From CAYMJO01 sp964391305 (GTDB lineage: Bacteria; Patescibacteriota; CALEFQ01), in assembly GCA_964391305.1 (NCBI GenBank), contig CAYMJO010000017.1, positions 1 to 17,386 on the forward strand: 17,386 nucleotides of DNA, written 5' to 3'. Made by a program: the position numbers and the translations under genes. A model generated the notes under the pieces. It made no database searches. It worked only from the letters and a program-made list of their open reading frames with translations, and was not told where the DNA came from. Positions 1-6,738 of this stretch are shown here, in pieces. Each line of letters opens with the position of its first letter. Position 1 is the stretch's first letter.

Positions 1-341
1 GGCCTCACCCCAAATGAGGCTTTAATCAGAGTGCAAAATGTGTGTACCTAAAACACTTTGACATAGAGCATATATCGCAAGAATCAAGCAAAGAAATCGA
101 GTCACCATTTTTAAAAACAAAACTCTAACCTTCTCCCCCTTCCTCCTCCACAAAACAATCTTGCTACGAGCAAACGCCGTTTGCCCATATAATTTTCGTC
201 TGGCACGATGTAGCCAAGACGGACACAATTTCTCCAACCGCGAGCCGTGGACAGAATACTATCCCGTCCCTACAATTATAACAATTTTAAACATCTTTCC
301 CAGCCCAAGTCTCACGGGTTTTTGCGAACAGGAAATACCTT
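1..341. other. Intergenic region downstream of ligA with several hairpins, no convincing gene
   Basis: No frame gives a protein I recognise. On the minus strand there is a TATAAT box at 275-280, then three inverted repeats: GGAC/GTCC (249-252 with 266-269), an 8-9 bp stem with one bulge (197-204 with 213-221), and an 8 bp stem with one G-U pair and a 3-nt loop (168-175 with 179-186). A further 6 bp stem, GCCTCA/TGAGGC (2-7 with 15-20), sits at the window edge. It could be a terminator for minus-strand transcripts if a T-run lies beyond the edge. The stems could belong to a small RNA or a decayed gene; neither is established. Confidence 0.35.
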
Positions 342-2411
342 CTATTTGACCATCTTCTCAAATTCTCTTTCCCCAATAATTTTAATTTTAAGCTTTCTCG
401 CCCTATCAAGCTTCGATCCAGGATTCTCGCCAGCCACAACATAGTCCGTCCTTTTGCTGACGGAATCTGACACATTCCCGCCGAGGGATTTTATTTTTTT
501 CTTTGCTTCGCCGCGCGTGAAATTTTCCAGCTCTCCAGTCAACACAAATACAATTCCCGCCAGTTTATTGCCGATTTTCGCTTTCTTTACCTTTATTTTA
601 ATATCTTTTTTAAAAAGTTTTCCCAAAAACTCAAGATTTTTTTCATCTTTGAAATAATCGCAAATACTCTTCGCAACTTTGTCGCCGATGCCTTTTATAA
701 AATTTAATTCTTCCAAAGATAATTTTTTCAAAACATTAACAATATCTTTAACAGTCTTCAATTTTTGAGTTTTTTTAATCAAAGTTTGGGAAAGCAGTTC
801 CGAAGTTTCCTCTCCAACGTGACGAATGCCGAGAGAGTTTATGAACTTTTCGAGTGAAATCTCTCTGCTGATAGCTATTGATGCAACGATGTTCCGCGCG
901 GATTTTTCTGCAAAGCGTTCGAGCGGCTCCAAATCTCCAATGGTGAGATCGAACAGATCCGATGAATCACGAATTAGATTATTTTCAATAAGCTGTTCAA
1001 TGATTCGGGGACCAACGCCATCAATATCAAAGCTTTTTTTTGAAGCAAAGTGGACCAGCTTTTCCCTCTGAATCGCAAAACAATGTTTGTTCGAACATCT
1101 ATGCGCGGACTCGCCTCGCACGCGAACGACCTTGCTCCCGCAGATTGGACACTTTTTGAGCATACGAAATTCCCTCGCACCCCTAGGACGAAGGCGCTTG
1201 AACACCTTCACAATCTGCGGTATCACGTCGCCAGACTTATGCACGATGACCGTGTCGCCGATTCTCACGCCAATCTTTTTGACTTGATCCTCGTTGTGCA
1301 AAGTCGCCCGCGACACCGTACTTCCGGCGACTCTGACGGGACGAAGTTTGGCAACGGGAGTGAGCGTACCAAGACGCCCAACTTGGACAAGTATATCCTC
1401 AACAACGGTTTCCGCCTCCTCCGCCTTGAACTTGTACGCGACCATCCAACGCTGTGCTTTTCCGACATTGCCCATCTTTTTTTCAAGGGCAACGGGATTT
1501 ACGACGACAACCATGCCATCGCTTTCAACCGGCAATTTTTTCCTCTTTTTTTCCCATGAAGTCATAAAATTCATAACTTCCTCAATATTTTTACAATGTT
1601 TTGAATAATTATTCACGCGAAATCCAAGCGCGTTCAAAATATCGTGGACTTCCCCGTGAGTCTTTTGCCCGATATCGGTCAAAATTTCATAAGCCATGCA
1701 TATCAAATTTCTCGAAGCGGTAATTTTCGGATTCAACTGTCTGACACTTCCCGCCGCGATGTTTCTCGGATTCGCGAAAAGCGCTTCCCCCCTTTTCTCA
1801 CGGCTCTTGTTCAATTTTTCAAATTCTCTCTTTGTCATCATGACTTCCCCGCGCACCTCAAAATTCCCATTCAAACATTTTTTAAAAACTTTTTCAGAAA
1901 CCCCATATTTTTTTTCAATAACTTCCAGTTTCAACGGAATACTTTCTATCGTCCTAAAATTCCGCGTGACGTCTTCCCCGTAGATTCCGTCTCCCCTTGT
2001 CGCTCCACGGGCAAAAACACCGTTTTTGTAAGTTAAAACTGAAGTGAGTCCATCTAATTTTAATTCGACAAAATATTCAAATTTTTTACCCTTAACTAAT
2101 TTTGAAATTTTTTCTTCCCAATCTTTGATATCTTCTTTCGAAAAAGCATCCTCGAGCGAAAGTATCGGCACCGAATGTCTCACCTTTTCAAACTTATCCA
2201 AAATTTCTCCAGAAACTCTTCGAGATGGAGAATCTGGCGTGAAAAACTCCGGATATGCTTTTTCCAAATCAGCAAGTTCCTCTTTCAAAGAATCCATCGC
2301 CGCGTCAGAGATTTCCTGCCTATCCAAAACATGGTAAAGATAACGATGATGGTTTATCTCTTTTTTGAGCTTCTGTATTCTGTTTTTGATTTGATCTTTG
2401 GTCATAATCAT
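342..2411 (-). CDS. ligA: NAD-dependent DNA ligase LigA
   Basis: This enzyme seals nicks in duplex DNA using NAD+, in replication (Okazaki fragments) and repair, in the cytosol. The 689 residues match the usual bacterial LigA length of about 670-700. The order is: N-terminal Ia domain (HHRYLYHVLD, residues 21-30), adenylation domain with the KLDG motif (catalytic Lys118), OB-fold around 330-400, four-Cys zinc finger (C421, C424, C439, C444), helix-hairpin-helix repeats around 460-590, and a C-terminal BRCT domain (about 612-689, with LTGELENF and GG.VSDSVSKRTDYVV). All catalytic features look intact. Two ATG codons (2411 and 2405) are possible starts and neither has a clear Shine-Dalgarno; I kept the upstream one. 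The gene is divergent from the phosphoesterase gene and functionally unrelated to the pilus genes. Confidence 0.97.
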   Translation of the reverse strand: MIMTKDQIKNRIQKLKKEINHHRYLYHVLDRQEISDAAMDSLKEELADLEKAYPEFFTPDSPSRRVSGEILDKFEKVRHSVPILSLEDAFSKEDIKDWEEKISKLVKGKKFEYFVELKLDGLTSVLTYKNGVFARGATRGDGIYGEDVTRNFRTIESIPLKLEVIEKKYGVSEKVFKKCLNGNFEVRGEVMMTKREFEKLNKSREKRGEALFANPRNIAAGSVRQLNPKITASRNLICMAYEILTDIGQKTHGEVHDILNALGFRVNNYSKHCKNIEEVMNFMTSWEKKRKKLPVESDGMVVVVNPVALEKKMGNVGKAQRWMVAYKFKAEEAETVVEDILVQVGRLGTLTPVAKLRPVRVAGSTVSRATLHNEDQVKKIGVRIGDTVIVHKSGDVIPQIVKVFKRLRPRGAREFRMLKKCPICGSKVVRVRGESAHRCSNKHCFAIQREKLVHFASKKSFDIDGVGPRIIEQLIENNLIRDSSDLFDLTIGDLEPLERFAEKSARNIVASIAISREISLEKFINSLGIRHVGEETSELLSQTLIKKTQKLKTVKDIVNVLKKLSLEELNFIKGIGDKVAKSICDYFKDEKNLEFLGKLFKKDIKIKVKKAKIGNKLAGIVFVLTGELENFTRGEAKKKIKSLGGNVSDSVSKRTDYVVAGENPGSKLDRARKLKIKIIGEREFEKMVK

Positions 2412-2440
2412 TAATTAAGCTAAGCTCTACCATCAAGAAA

Positions 2441-2475
2441 GCTTAGTGCTTAGAGCTTGGTGCTTTTTGCTTTTT
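2441..2475. repeat. Five tandem 7-nt imperfect repeats in the ligA/phosphoesterase gap
   Basis: Five consecutive heptamers can be read: GCTTAGT, GCTTAGA, GCTTGGT, GCTTTTT, GCTTTTT. They lie in the 90-base divergent spacer and run directly into the -10 box of the plus-strand gene. Part of the array is also inverted relative to AAGCTCTA at 2422-2429. Function unknown. It may be a slippage product that also supplies the -35 region of the promoter. Confidence 0.7.
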
Positions 2476-2485
2476 ATAGTATAAT
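2457..2485 (+). promoter_or_regulatory. Sigma70-type promoter of the phosphoesterase gene
   Basis: A consensus TATAAT at 2480-2485 is preceded, with a 17-base spacer, by TTGGTG at 2457-2462 (three of six -35 bases match). Initiation near 2492 would leave only about 10 bases before the ATG at 2502, so the message would be nearly leaderless. This agrees with the absence of a Shine-Dalgarno there. Confidence 0.55.
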
Positions 2486-2501
2486 TATATCCGAAAAACA
2501 C

Positions 2502-3356
2502 ATGGAAATAAAGATATTATTCATAATTCTAATAACGCTGCCCGCGCTGGCTTTCACATCCTGCGTTGTTTCAAACAACACATCATCAACACAAAATGTG
2601 ACAAATTCAACAATGGAAACCCTGAAAGAGCCGGAAGGCGATGTTGAGTTTTCATTCATCGTTTACGGCGATAACGGAAATATCAATCCTGTTTTTGAAA
2701 AAATTATTTCAGAGGCTAATAAAAGCGATGCCGATTTTGTCGTGGGCCTCGGAGACAGTAGTGACGGAAAAAACAAGAAAGAGCTTCAAGACGTGAAAAA
2801 TTTTTTGGAAAAAAAATTGGAGAAAAAATACTACACCGCAATCGGAGACAACGATTATATTCTCGAAGGAAGCAAGAGAACAAGCAAGGCTTTCGAAGAA
2901 GTCTTTGGAAAAAAATCTTACTCTTTTGATCACAAAGGCGCGCACTTTATAGTTTTTGAAAGCACGGATCAAAAAGACAGCTTCGCCGACGAGGAACTCG
3001 ATTGGCTTAAGAAAGATTTGAAAAAAAATACTTCCAAGAGAAACTTCATCTTTATGCATGTTCCAATAAACGCTCCAATGTCGGAGATCACCCTTGGCGA
3101 ACAATCCGAACTTCTGAAACAGCAAAACAGAAAATTCACGGAAATTGTCAATGAGTACAAAGTTGAGGAAATATACTCCGGACATTTCCACGGCTATTTA
3201 ACCTATGACTTGGAAAACGTACCCGTGACGATATCCGGAGGCGCCGGCTCGTCTCCGCAATTTGGTTTTGATCCGGATTATCATTATATCAAAGTTGACG
3301 TGTATAAAAATACTCACCGTGATGAGTACAAGAAAATCGAGGACGTCGCTATATAA
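2502..3356 (+). CDS. Calcineurin-like metallophosphoesterase, probable lipoprotein
   Basis: This is a 284-residue exported phosphoesterase-like protein of unknown substrate. I start at the ATG at 2502 because upstream in-frame codons lie at or before the promoter. Residues 1-21 form a signal peptide ending AFTSC, a lipobox-like site (Cys21; Phe at -3 is atypical), followed by a Ser/Thr/Asn-rich linker to about residue 45. Metallophosphoesterase blocks follow in order: YGDNG (55-59), GLGD (82-85), GDND (115-118) where GNHD/E is usual, MHVP (His186) and GHFH (227-230). The third block lacks the usual Asn-His pair and the first lacks the usual His, so activity may be altered. The gene is alone on the plus strand between its own promoter and terminator. 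Confidence 0.85.
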   Translation: MEIKILFIILITLPALAFTSCVVSNNTSSTQNVTNSTMETLKEPEGDVEFSFIVYGDNGNINPVFEKIISEANKSDADFVVGLGDSSDGKNKKELQDVKNFLEKKLEKKYYTAIGDNDYILEGSKRTSKAFEEVFGKKSYSFDHKGAHFIVFESTDQKDSFADEELDWLKKDLKKNTSKRNFIFMHVPINAPMSEITLGEQSELLKQQNRKFTEIVNEYKVEEIYSGHFHGYLTYDLENVPVTISGGAGSSPQFGFDPDYHYIKVDVYKNTHRDEYKKIEDVAI

Positions 3357-3382
3357 TTTTAATAAATTCGAAATTCGAATAT

Positions 3383-3411
3383 CGATTCCGCCACAGCGGG
3401 ATCGTTTTTTT
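3383..3411 (+). terminator. Rho-independent terminator of the phosphoesterase gene
   Basis: A 9 bp stem (CGATTCCGC with GCGGGATCG, one G-U pair), a CACA loop and seven T residues (3405-3411) start 27 bases after the plus-strand stop codon. It lies between convergent genes, so it protects the end of the PilX-like gene from read-through. The heptamer AAATTCG is repeated twice just upstream at 3364-3377. Confidence 0.85.
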
Positions 3412-3416
3412 GATAA

Positions 3417-4220
3417 CTACTTCTCCAACTCACTATCGCTAAATATCACATAATCAAAAACATCATACGCCGTCCTTTTTGGCATCATCTTGACTTCCAC
3501 AGCACGGCTGATATTATCGGAAACCGTACCTGTCGATCGAACCTGTTTTTGCACATCGAGAGGCACTGCTCCTCCATCCTTCAATGCCGTGACCGTAATG
3601 CTTAAGTTTTTATTATCCCCATTTATATGTTTGAATCTTAAAATGTAGCTCCTGCTCTCATCTTTTATTGGAGACCCCTGCACACCAGCCTGAAAAATAA
3701 TAGGTGACGCTTGGTTTTTTCCACGCCTGACCCGAACTCCCCTAGGACCGGGCTCAAGCTCAAGATTGCCCATGTTCTGGTCCCAGCTGAGAAATGACCA
3801 TTCAATTTCAGGAGCACTCGCAAAGCCGGCGGCACTCCAGCTAATCCGTATCTCGTCTATATTCTTGGAGCCGCCATCTCTAATATTATACAAAGGAACT
3901 TCTATTGATTTATCTCTAGGAACATCTGGAAAAGTATAAACATTCCCTTCCCCACTCACTTCTCTTACGCTCCAATTCGCACCATTCGCAAGACTCCCAC
4001 TCATCTGCGGGATACTACCACGCTTTAAATCGTACAAATAACTTTCTACTCCGGTTTCCCCGGCATAATAAGCCATCACCGAATCGCCCAGGTTCCTTGT
4101 CATTCCAAGCTCTTTCACAATAATTGAGGCAACCAAAAGACTCGTGGCCATCACCGCCGCCATGAGAAGAACCGCCACCACTAGAGTTACCCCTTTTTGT
4201 TTATGTTTAAAAAATACCAT
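3417..4220 (-). CDS. pilX: PilX-like (GspK-like) minor pilin
   Basis: This is a 267-residue membrane protein with a short basic leader ending KQKG (residues 7-10). A hydrophobic N-terminal helix starts VTLVVAVLLMAAVM, as in the PilX_N family. The position that is Glu5 in most mature pilins is Val here (residue 15). Loss of Glu5 is typical of GspK/PilX-type subunits placed at the pilus tip. The segment around residues 50-58 (AYYAGETGVE) resembles the conserved AxxAGxE stretch of PilX proteins. The C-terminal domain is not recognisable and probably folds outside the cell. It is the last gene of the minor-pilin set but is separated from the PilW-like gene by the RiPP-like cassette, and starts only 25 bases after the peptidase gene, so the two may be co-transcribed. 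Confidence 0.75.
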   Translation of the reverse strand: MVFFKHKQKGVTLVVAVLLMAAVMATSLLVASIIVKELGMTRNLGDSVMAYYAGETGVESYLYDLKRGSIPQMSGSLANGANWSVREVSGEGNVYTFPDVPRDKSIEVPLYNIRDGGSKNIDEIRISWSAAGFASAPEIEWSFLSWDQNMGNLELEPGPRGVRVRRGKNQASPIIFQAGVQGSPIKDESRSYILRFKHINGDNKNLSITVTALKDGGAVPLDVQKQVRSTGTVSDNISRAVEVKMMPKRTAYDVFDYVIFSDSELEK

Positions 4221-4245
4221 AAATTAACAAATATCTCTTCATTAT

Positions 4246-4932
4246 TTATTTCGAGATCAGCAATAGAGATTTTCCTTCTGAAATAAAAATACTCGCTAGT
4301 AAGTCTTGTTCTGATATCCAATAAATACCGTCTTTACTATAAGGATTGTTTTTTACATCAGGATCAATAATCTTAAATGTGTGATTAATGTATCCAGCAA
4401 TCACTACCCCATGCCCTTCTATTTCGCCCCTATTAGCATCATCGAAACTTCCTGGCGTGCTAGACTTTCTCATTTTGTATAAAAAGGTGCTCGCCAATTC
4501 GGCAATAATTGGAATATTTTTTTCTAGATACTTAACAAGAAGTTCTGTACTCAGCGTATCAAATTGAATTCTTCCTTTTTCTTTAAAATATTGTAAAAAA
4601 TCATCGATCACAGATTGATTATACCTATCGACATATTTTCTTCGTTCAATAAGTCGCTTTAAAAGTTCCTTTACAGTTAGCCTAAACCAACTTGGGTCAA
4701 AGATATAAATATTGTTTGTAATAATGAGTGGTTTAAACCCAGTTTTCAAGGTAAAAATTCCAGCTTGCGGGATAGACATCCCGTGCTTTGGCATTGACAA
4801 GTTTTCAAGTATTTCCGCCTGTTCAATCTTTTTATGGTAAAAAGCAAAGATTTGCTGCAGACACGCCGGAACGCAACAATATGCTTTTTCTTGTGAGTAC
4901 TGGGGTATTTCAAGATTTAGTTTTATATTCAT
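4246..4932 (-). CDS. Stand-alone C39-like cysteine peptidase
   Basis: This is a 228-residue protein with no signal peptide or membrane segment, hence probably cytosolic. The N-terminus carries a papain-like/C39 signature: YSQEKAYCCVPACLQQ (residues 12-27), where Gln14 would form the oxyanion hole and Cys20 would be the nucleophile (family pattern Q-x5-CGPA). GHGVVIAGY supplies His174 and FKIIDPD supplies Asp190. C39 domains usually cut leader peptides after GG as part of ABC exporters. Here no transporter domain is present and the neighbouring precursor has no GG, so a role in leader removal is inference from position. Sampled lines of this gene are only about 22-42% GC (mean near 30%), well below its cassette neighbours, which suggests a separate origin. 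No good Shine-Dalgarno. It could instead be a C39-like protein of other function. Confidence 0.7.
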   Translation of the reverse strand: MNIKLNLEIPQYSQEKAYCCVPACLQQIFAFYHKKIEQAEILENLSMPKHGMSIPQAGIFTLKTGFKPLIITNNIYIFDPSWFRLTVKELLKRLIERRKYVDRYNQSVIDDFLQYFKEKGRIQFDTLSTELLVKYLEKNIPIIAELASTFLYKMRKSSTPGSFDDANRGEIEGHGVVIAGYINHTFKIIDPDVKNNPYSKDGIYWISEQDLLASIFISEGKSLLLISK

Positions 4933-4961
4933 TTATTCTTGATTGTCGTAAGAATTATTAT

Positions 4962-5007
4962 AAAAAGAGTTGAGGGGCAAACATCTGTTTAAGCATCTTT
5001 GCCCCTC
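4962..5007 (-). terminator. Terminator or attenuator after the precursor peptide gene
   Basis: Read on the minus strand, a perfect 10 bp stem (GAGGGGCAAA with TTTGCCCCTC; 4998-5007 with 4972-4981) with a 16-nt loop is followed by AACTCTTTTTAT. The T-run is offset by five bases from the stem, so termination may be partial. It lies between the precursor and the peptidase gene, and would give more precursor than peptidase transcript. Confidence 0.65.
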
Positions 5008-5018
5008 TCGCTGATCAC

Positions 5019-5036
5019 TCACAGCTATTGCTGTGA
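5019..5036 (-). other. Short hairpin just after the precursor stop codon
   Basis: A perfect 7 bp inverted repeat (TCACAGC with GCTGTGA) and a 4-nt loop lie 2 bases beyond the precursor TAG and 11 bases before the terminator-like stem. No T-run follows, so it is more likely an mRNA 3'-end stabiliser than a terminator. A protein-binding palindrome is an alternative. Confidence 0.5.
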
Positions 5037-5038
5037 TA

Positions 5039-5194
5039 CTACTTCCTGTCCTTGTTGCAGGTGTAGAGACAGGGATTCCAGGGACTTGTCATCTTCTCCC
5101 CGGGGCTGCAGTTGCTCAGCACGGCTTTCTCAGCTCTCAGCTTTGTCGCTCTGACCTCCGGCTTCTTGTACTGCTTCTTCGTGCCCTTCCGCAT
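5039..5194 (-). CDS. Candidate RiPP precursor peptide (51 aa, three Cys, YxxP leader)
   Basis: This small gene follows the radical SAM gene by 14 bases. The ATG at 5194 is chosen because AAGGGGGTG lies 8 bases upstream, a near-perfect Shine-Dalgarno that overlaps the radical SAM stop. The peptide begins with a Lys/Arg-rich stretch, then YKKPEV (Tyr9, Pro12) and EKAVLSNC (residues 22-29). A Y-x-x-P-x-[hydrophobic] motif followed by a Glu- and Leu-containing segment and a Cys is characteristic of leaders bound by PqqD-like RRE domains; lasso-peptide leaders use the same YxxP element. The probable core is residues 29-51, with Cys29, Cys42 and Cys46 and Pro/Ser/Trp/Asn in between. No GG cleavage site is present. 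The product and its modification (perhaps Cys-based thioethers, by analogy with SPASM maturases) are unknown. GC is high (about 57% over two sampled lines). Confidence 0.75.
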   Translation of the reverse strand: MRKGTKKQYKKPEVRATKLRAEKAVLSNCSPGEKMTSPWNPCLYTCNKDRK

Positions 5195-5200
5195 CGGTTT

Positions 5201-5210
5201 CACCCCCTTC
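5201..5210 (-). promoter_or_regulatory. Strong ribosome binding site of the precursor gene
   Basis: GAAGGGGGTG on the minus strand ends 6 bases before the ATG (8 bases after the G-run). It overlaps the TGA of the radical SAM gene, so translation of the two is probably coupled. It decides the 5194 start over the longer in-frame ORF from 5278, which would lie inside the radical SAM coding region. Confidence 0.75.
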
Positions 5211-6279
5211 ACTTTTTTTGAAATGCCTGCGCGCGTAAATGGGCAATTTCGCACAAGTACTCGACAGGCGTGTCCCAATTACCGTGTTCAAGAAAAGACC
5301 AACCAGGGCATTGCCCGCATATCGAAATGAGGTCACATTTTCTACATCGATAGTCTTTCCTCACTCTCTGATCGCAAACTTGCCCAAAAAATCCGTACCA
5401 GCCTTCTTTGAAACTACCCTTTCTCAAGCTGTAACTTGGAACTCGGGATAACACACAGAGCTGCAATTCACCATACGCGTTAACAAAGAACGATGTTTCG
5501 CCAGCGCCACATATGTAGAGGTGGTCGCTTTCAGGCTTTCCTGCAAAATCCTCGAAATATTCCCTCCATCCGTTCGCACGATCCGGATCAGATTCGTCCA
5601 GTCGAAGAACGTCTTTAGGAGAAAGTCTGTACGAGCAGGGCTCGCGATTTTGACGCAAGGTAGGGCTAAGAATAGGGTCGAGCAAAAACGGCATACCGCG
5701 CGCCTCACTGAACTTCCTGAGCTTCCCAACTTCATGCTGGTTCACTGTCATAATAATGGATTTCAGACGCAACGGCAACTTTTTCTCTAGAAGCAAGTCA
5801 ATGCCTCGCATGCACCTCTCGAATGAACGAGAAGTCCGCGTAACCTTTTCGTAGGTTTCAGCAGTTGCTCCGTAGAGAGTGATTTCAATATTGAACGGCC
5901 TCAGCTCTTTGAAGCAACTCACAACTTCCTCATTAATCAGGGTGCCGTTTGTGAAGACCGTGACAATGAAACCTTTTTTCTTCGCAAACGTGTAGATATC
6001 GAGGAAATCACGACGGAGCAAAGGTTCACCTCCAGTTATTAGTAACCAGAGACATCCCTCTTCTGCGAGTTCATCGAGAATTCTGCAAATCTCCTGAAAG
6101 GAGAGTTCCGTCCTGGAGCCTCTCGATTCACAGGTGGCGTAGCAATGAACGCAATTCAAGTTGCATCTGAAGGTCGGCTCTATTCCGCCACCTATCGGAA
6201 TTCGCTTTTTGGCAGCATCCTTATGGATGATTCTGCTAAATTCACCATAATCCAATGGGTGGATCAATCCGCATTCCAT
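5209..6279 (-). CDS. Radical SAM/SPASM peptide maturase
   Basis: A radical S-adenosylmethionine enzyme expected to modify the adjacent precursor peptide in the cytosol. Numbered from the upstream ATG at 6285: the SAM [4Fe-4S] motif is CNLNCVHC (Cys41, 45, 48) within IEPTFRCNLNC, and the SAM-binding GGEP lies at 85-88. A C-terminal SPASM domain binds auxiliary clusters: Cys259 and Cys277 (C-x17-C), then C-x2-C at 314/317, C-x2-C at 323/326 and Cys345. The length (356 residues) is normal for PqqE/AlbA-type SPASM maturases. Two ATGs are possible. The one at 6285 overlaps the pqqD stop (TAATG) but has only 2 bases between Shine-Dalgarno and ATG; the one at 6279 has 8, so I prefer it. The substrate is inferred from gene order. 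Composition (about 50% GC in sampled lines) is close to the core pilus genes. Confidence 0.92.
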   Translation of the reverse strand: MECGLIHPLDYGEFSRIIHKDAAKKRIPIGGGIEPTFRCNLNCVHCYATCESRGSRTELSFQEICRILDELAEEGCLWLLITGGEPLLRRDFLDIYTFAKKKGFIVTVFTNGTLINEEVVSCFKELRPFNIEITLYGATAETYEKVTRTSRSFERCMRGIDLLLEKKLPLRLKSIIMTVNQHEVGKLRKFSEARGMPFLLDPILSPTLRQNREPCSYRLSPKDVLRLDESDPDRANGWREYFEDFAGKPESDHLYICGAGETSFFVNAYGELQLCVLSRVPSYSLRKGSFKEGWYGFFGQVCDQRVRKDYRCRKCDLISICGQCPGWSFLEHGNWDTPVEYLCEIAHLRAQAFQKK

Positions 6280-6284
6280 TGGCA

Positions 6285-6608
6285 TTACCCCCTTGAAATC
6301 TGCGTTGCTTCTTCGGGCAACACAAGATGAATAAGACCTGCTTCACTTAACTGGCGGATAAAGCAAATCAGATCTTCTTCTGCTTCTCCATCTGAAATAT
6401 CAAAATGCTCCACAACTTTTTGTTTGATAAGCGACAACGACGTGGTTCCATCTATCTGAACCCAAACCCCAGCTGCCATATCGTTCATTGAATACACTGT
6501 TTCCTCGTCATCGCCCGATTGCTGCGTAGGAATGATGATAAAATGATCCCCAACCCGCCTTGTTACGACCATAGAATCTTGTCTATACACCTCGTCCATC
6601 TTACCCAT
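6285..6608 (-). CDS. PqqD-like peptide chaperone (RRE domain)
   Basis: This is a 107-residue protein of the PqqD family, the RiPP recognition element that binds a precursor leader and delivers it to the radical SAM enzyme. A beta-rich N-terminal half (residues 13-40, VVTRRVGDHFIIIP) precedes the family's conserved block: YSMNDMAAGVWVQIDGT (39-55, normally LN.TG..IW..LDG) and then a winged-helix segment with L..IKQKVVEHF and FIRQLSEAGLI (83-93). The length is typical of stand-alone PqqD proteins. The start at 6608 has a good Shine-Dalgarno (AGGAAGGGG, 7 bases upstream). Its stop overlaps the first radical SAM ATG by one base, so the two are almost certainly co-translated. It is the first gene of the cassette, behind a 156-base spacer with a candidate promoter. 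Confidence 0.85.
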   Translation of the reverse strand: MGKMDEVYRQDSMVVTRRVGDHFIIIPTQQSGDDEETVYSMNDMAAGVWVQIDGTTSLSLIKQKVVEHFDISDGEAEEDLICFIRQLSEAGLIHLVLPEEATQISRG

Positions 6609-6704
6609 TGTTTTTCCCCTTCCTAGTTACAATGACAATCCTTTGTGAATTTCAAAGAACAAGATCAGATTTTTTTACCTTTTTCTTCGGTTACAAAAAT
6701 CCTA

Positions 6705-6738
6705 TATATAGTCTGAGGGGATAGAGAGTAAATGTCAA
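6705..6738 (-). promoter_or_regulatory. Candidate promoter of the RiPP-like cassette
   Basis: On the minus strand TTTACT (6727-6732) and TATATA (6705-6710) are 16 bases apart. An overlapping perfect TTGACA (6733-6738) is 22 bases from the same -10, which is too far. The pair is about 100 bases upstream of the pqqD-like start and downstream of the pilW-like stop, suggesting independent transcription of the cassette. Weak evidence. Confidence 0.35.

Noticed and set aside
22..237. 71-codon ORF on the minus strand downstream of ligA
   Set aside because: TTG start, no Shine-Dalgarno, low-complexity basic and hydrophobic composition, no recognised family, and it overlaps strong hairpins.
1050..1559. 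169-codon plus-strand ORF
   Set aside because: It lies fully antisense to intact ligA and its translation shows no domain; a shadow of ligA codon structure.
5039..5278. 79-residue longer version of the precursor peptide
   Set aside because: The extra N-terminal part overlaps radical SAM coding sequence and has no ribosome binding site; the ATG at 5194 has an excellent one.
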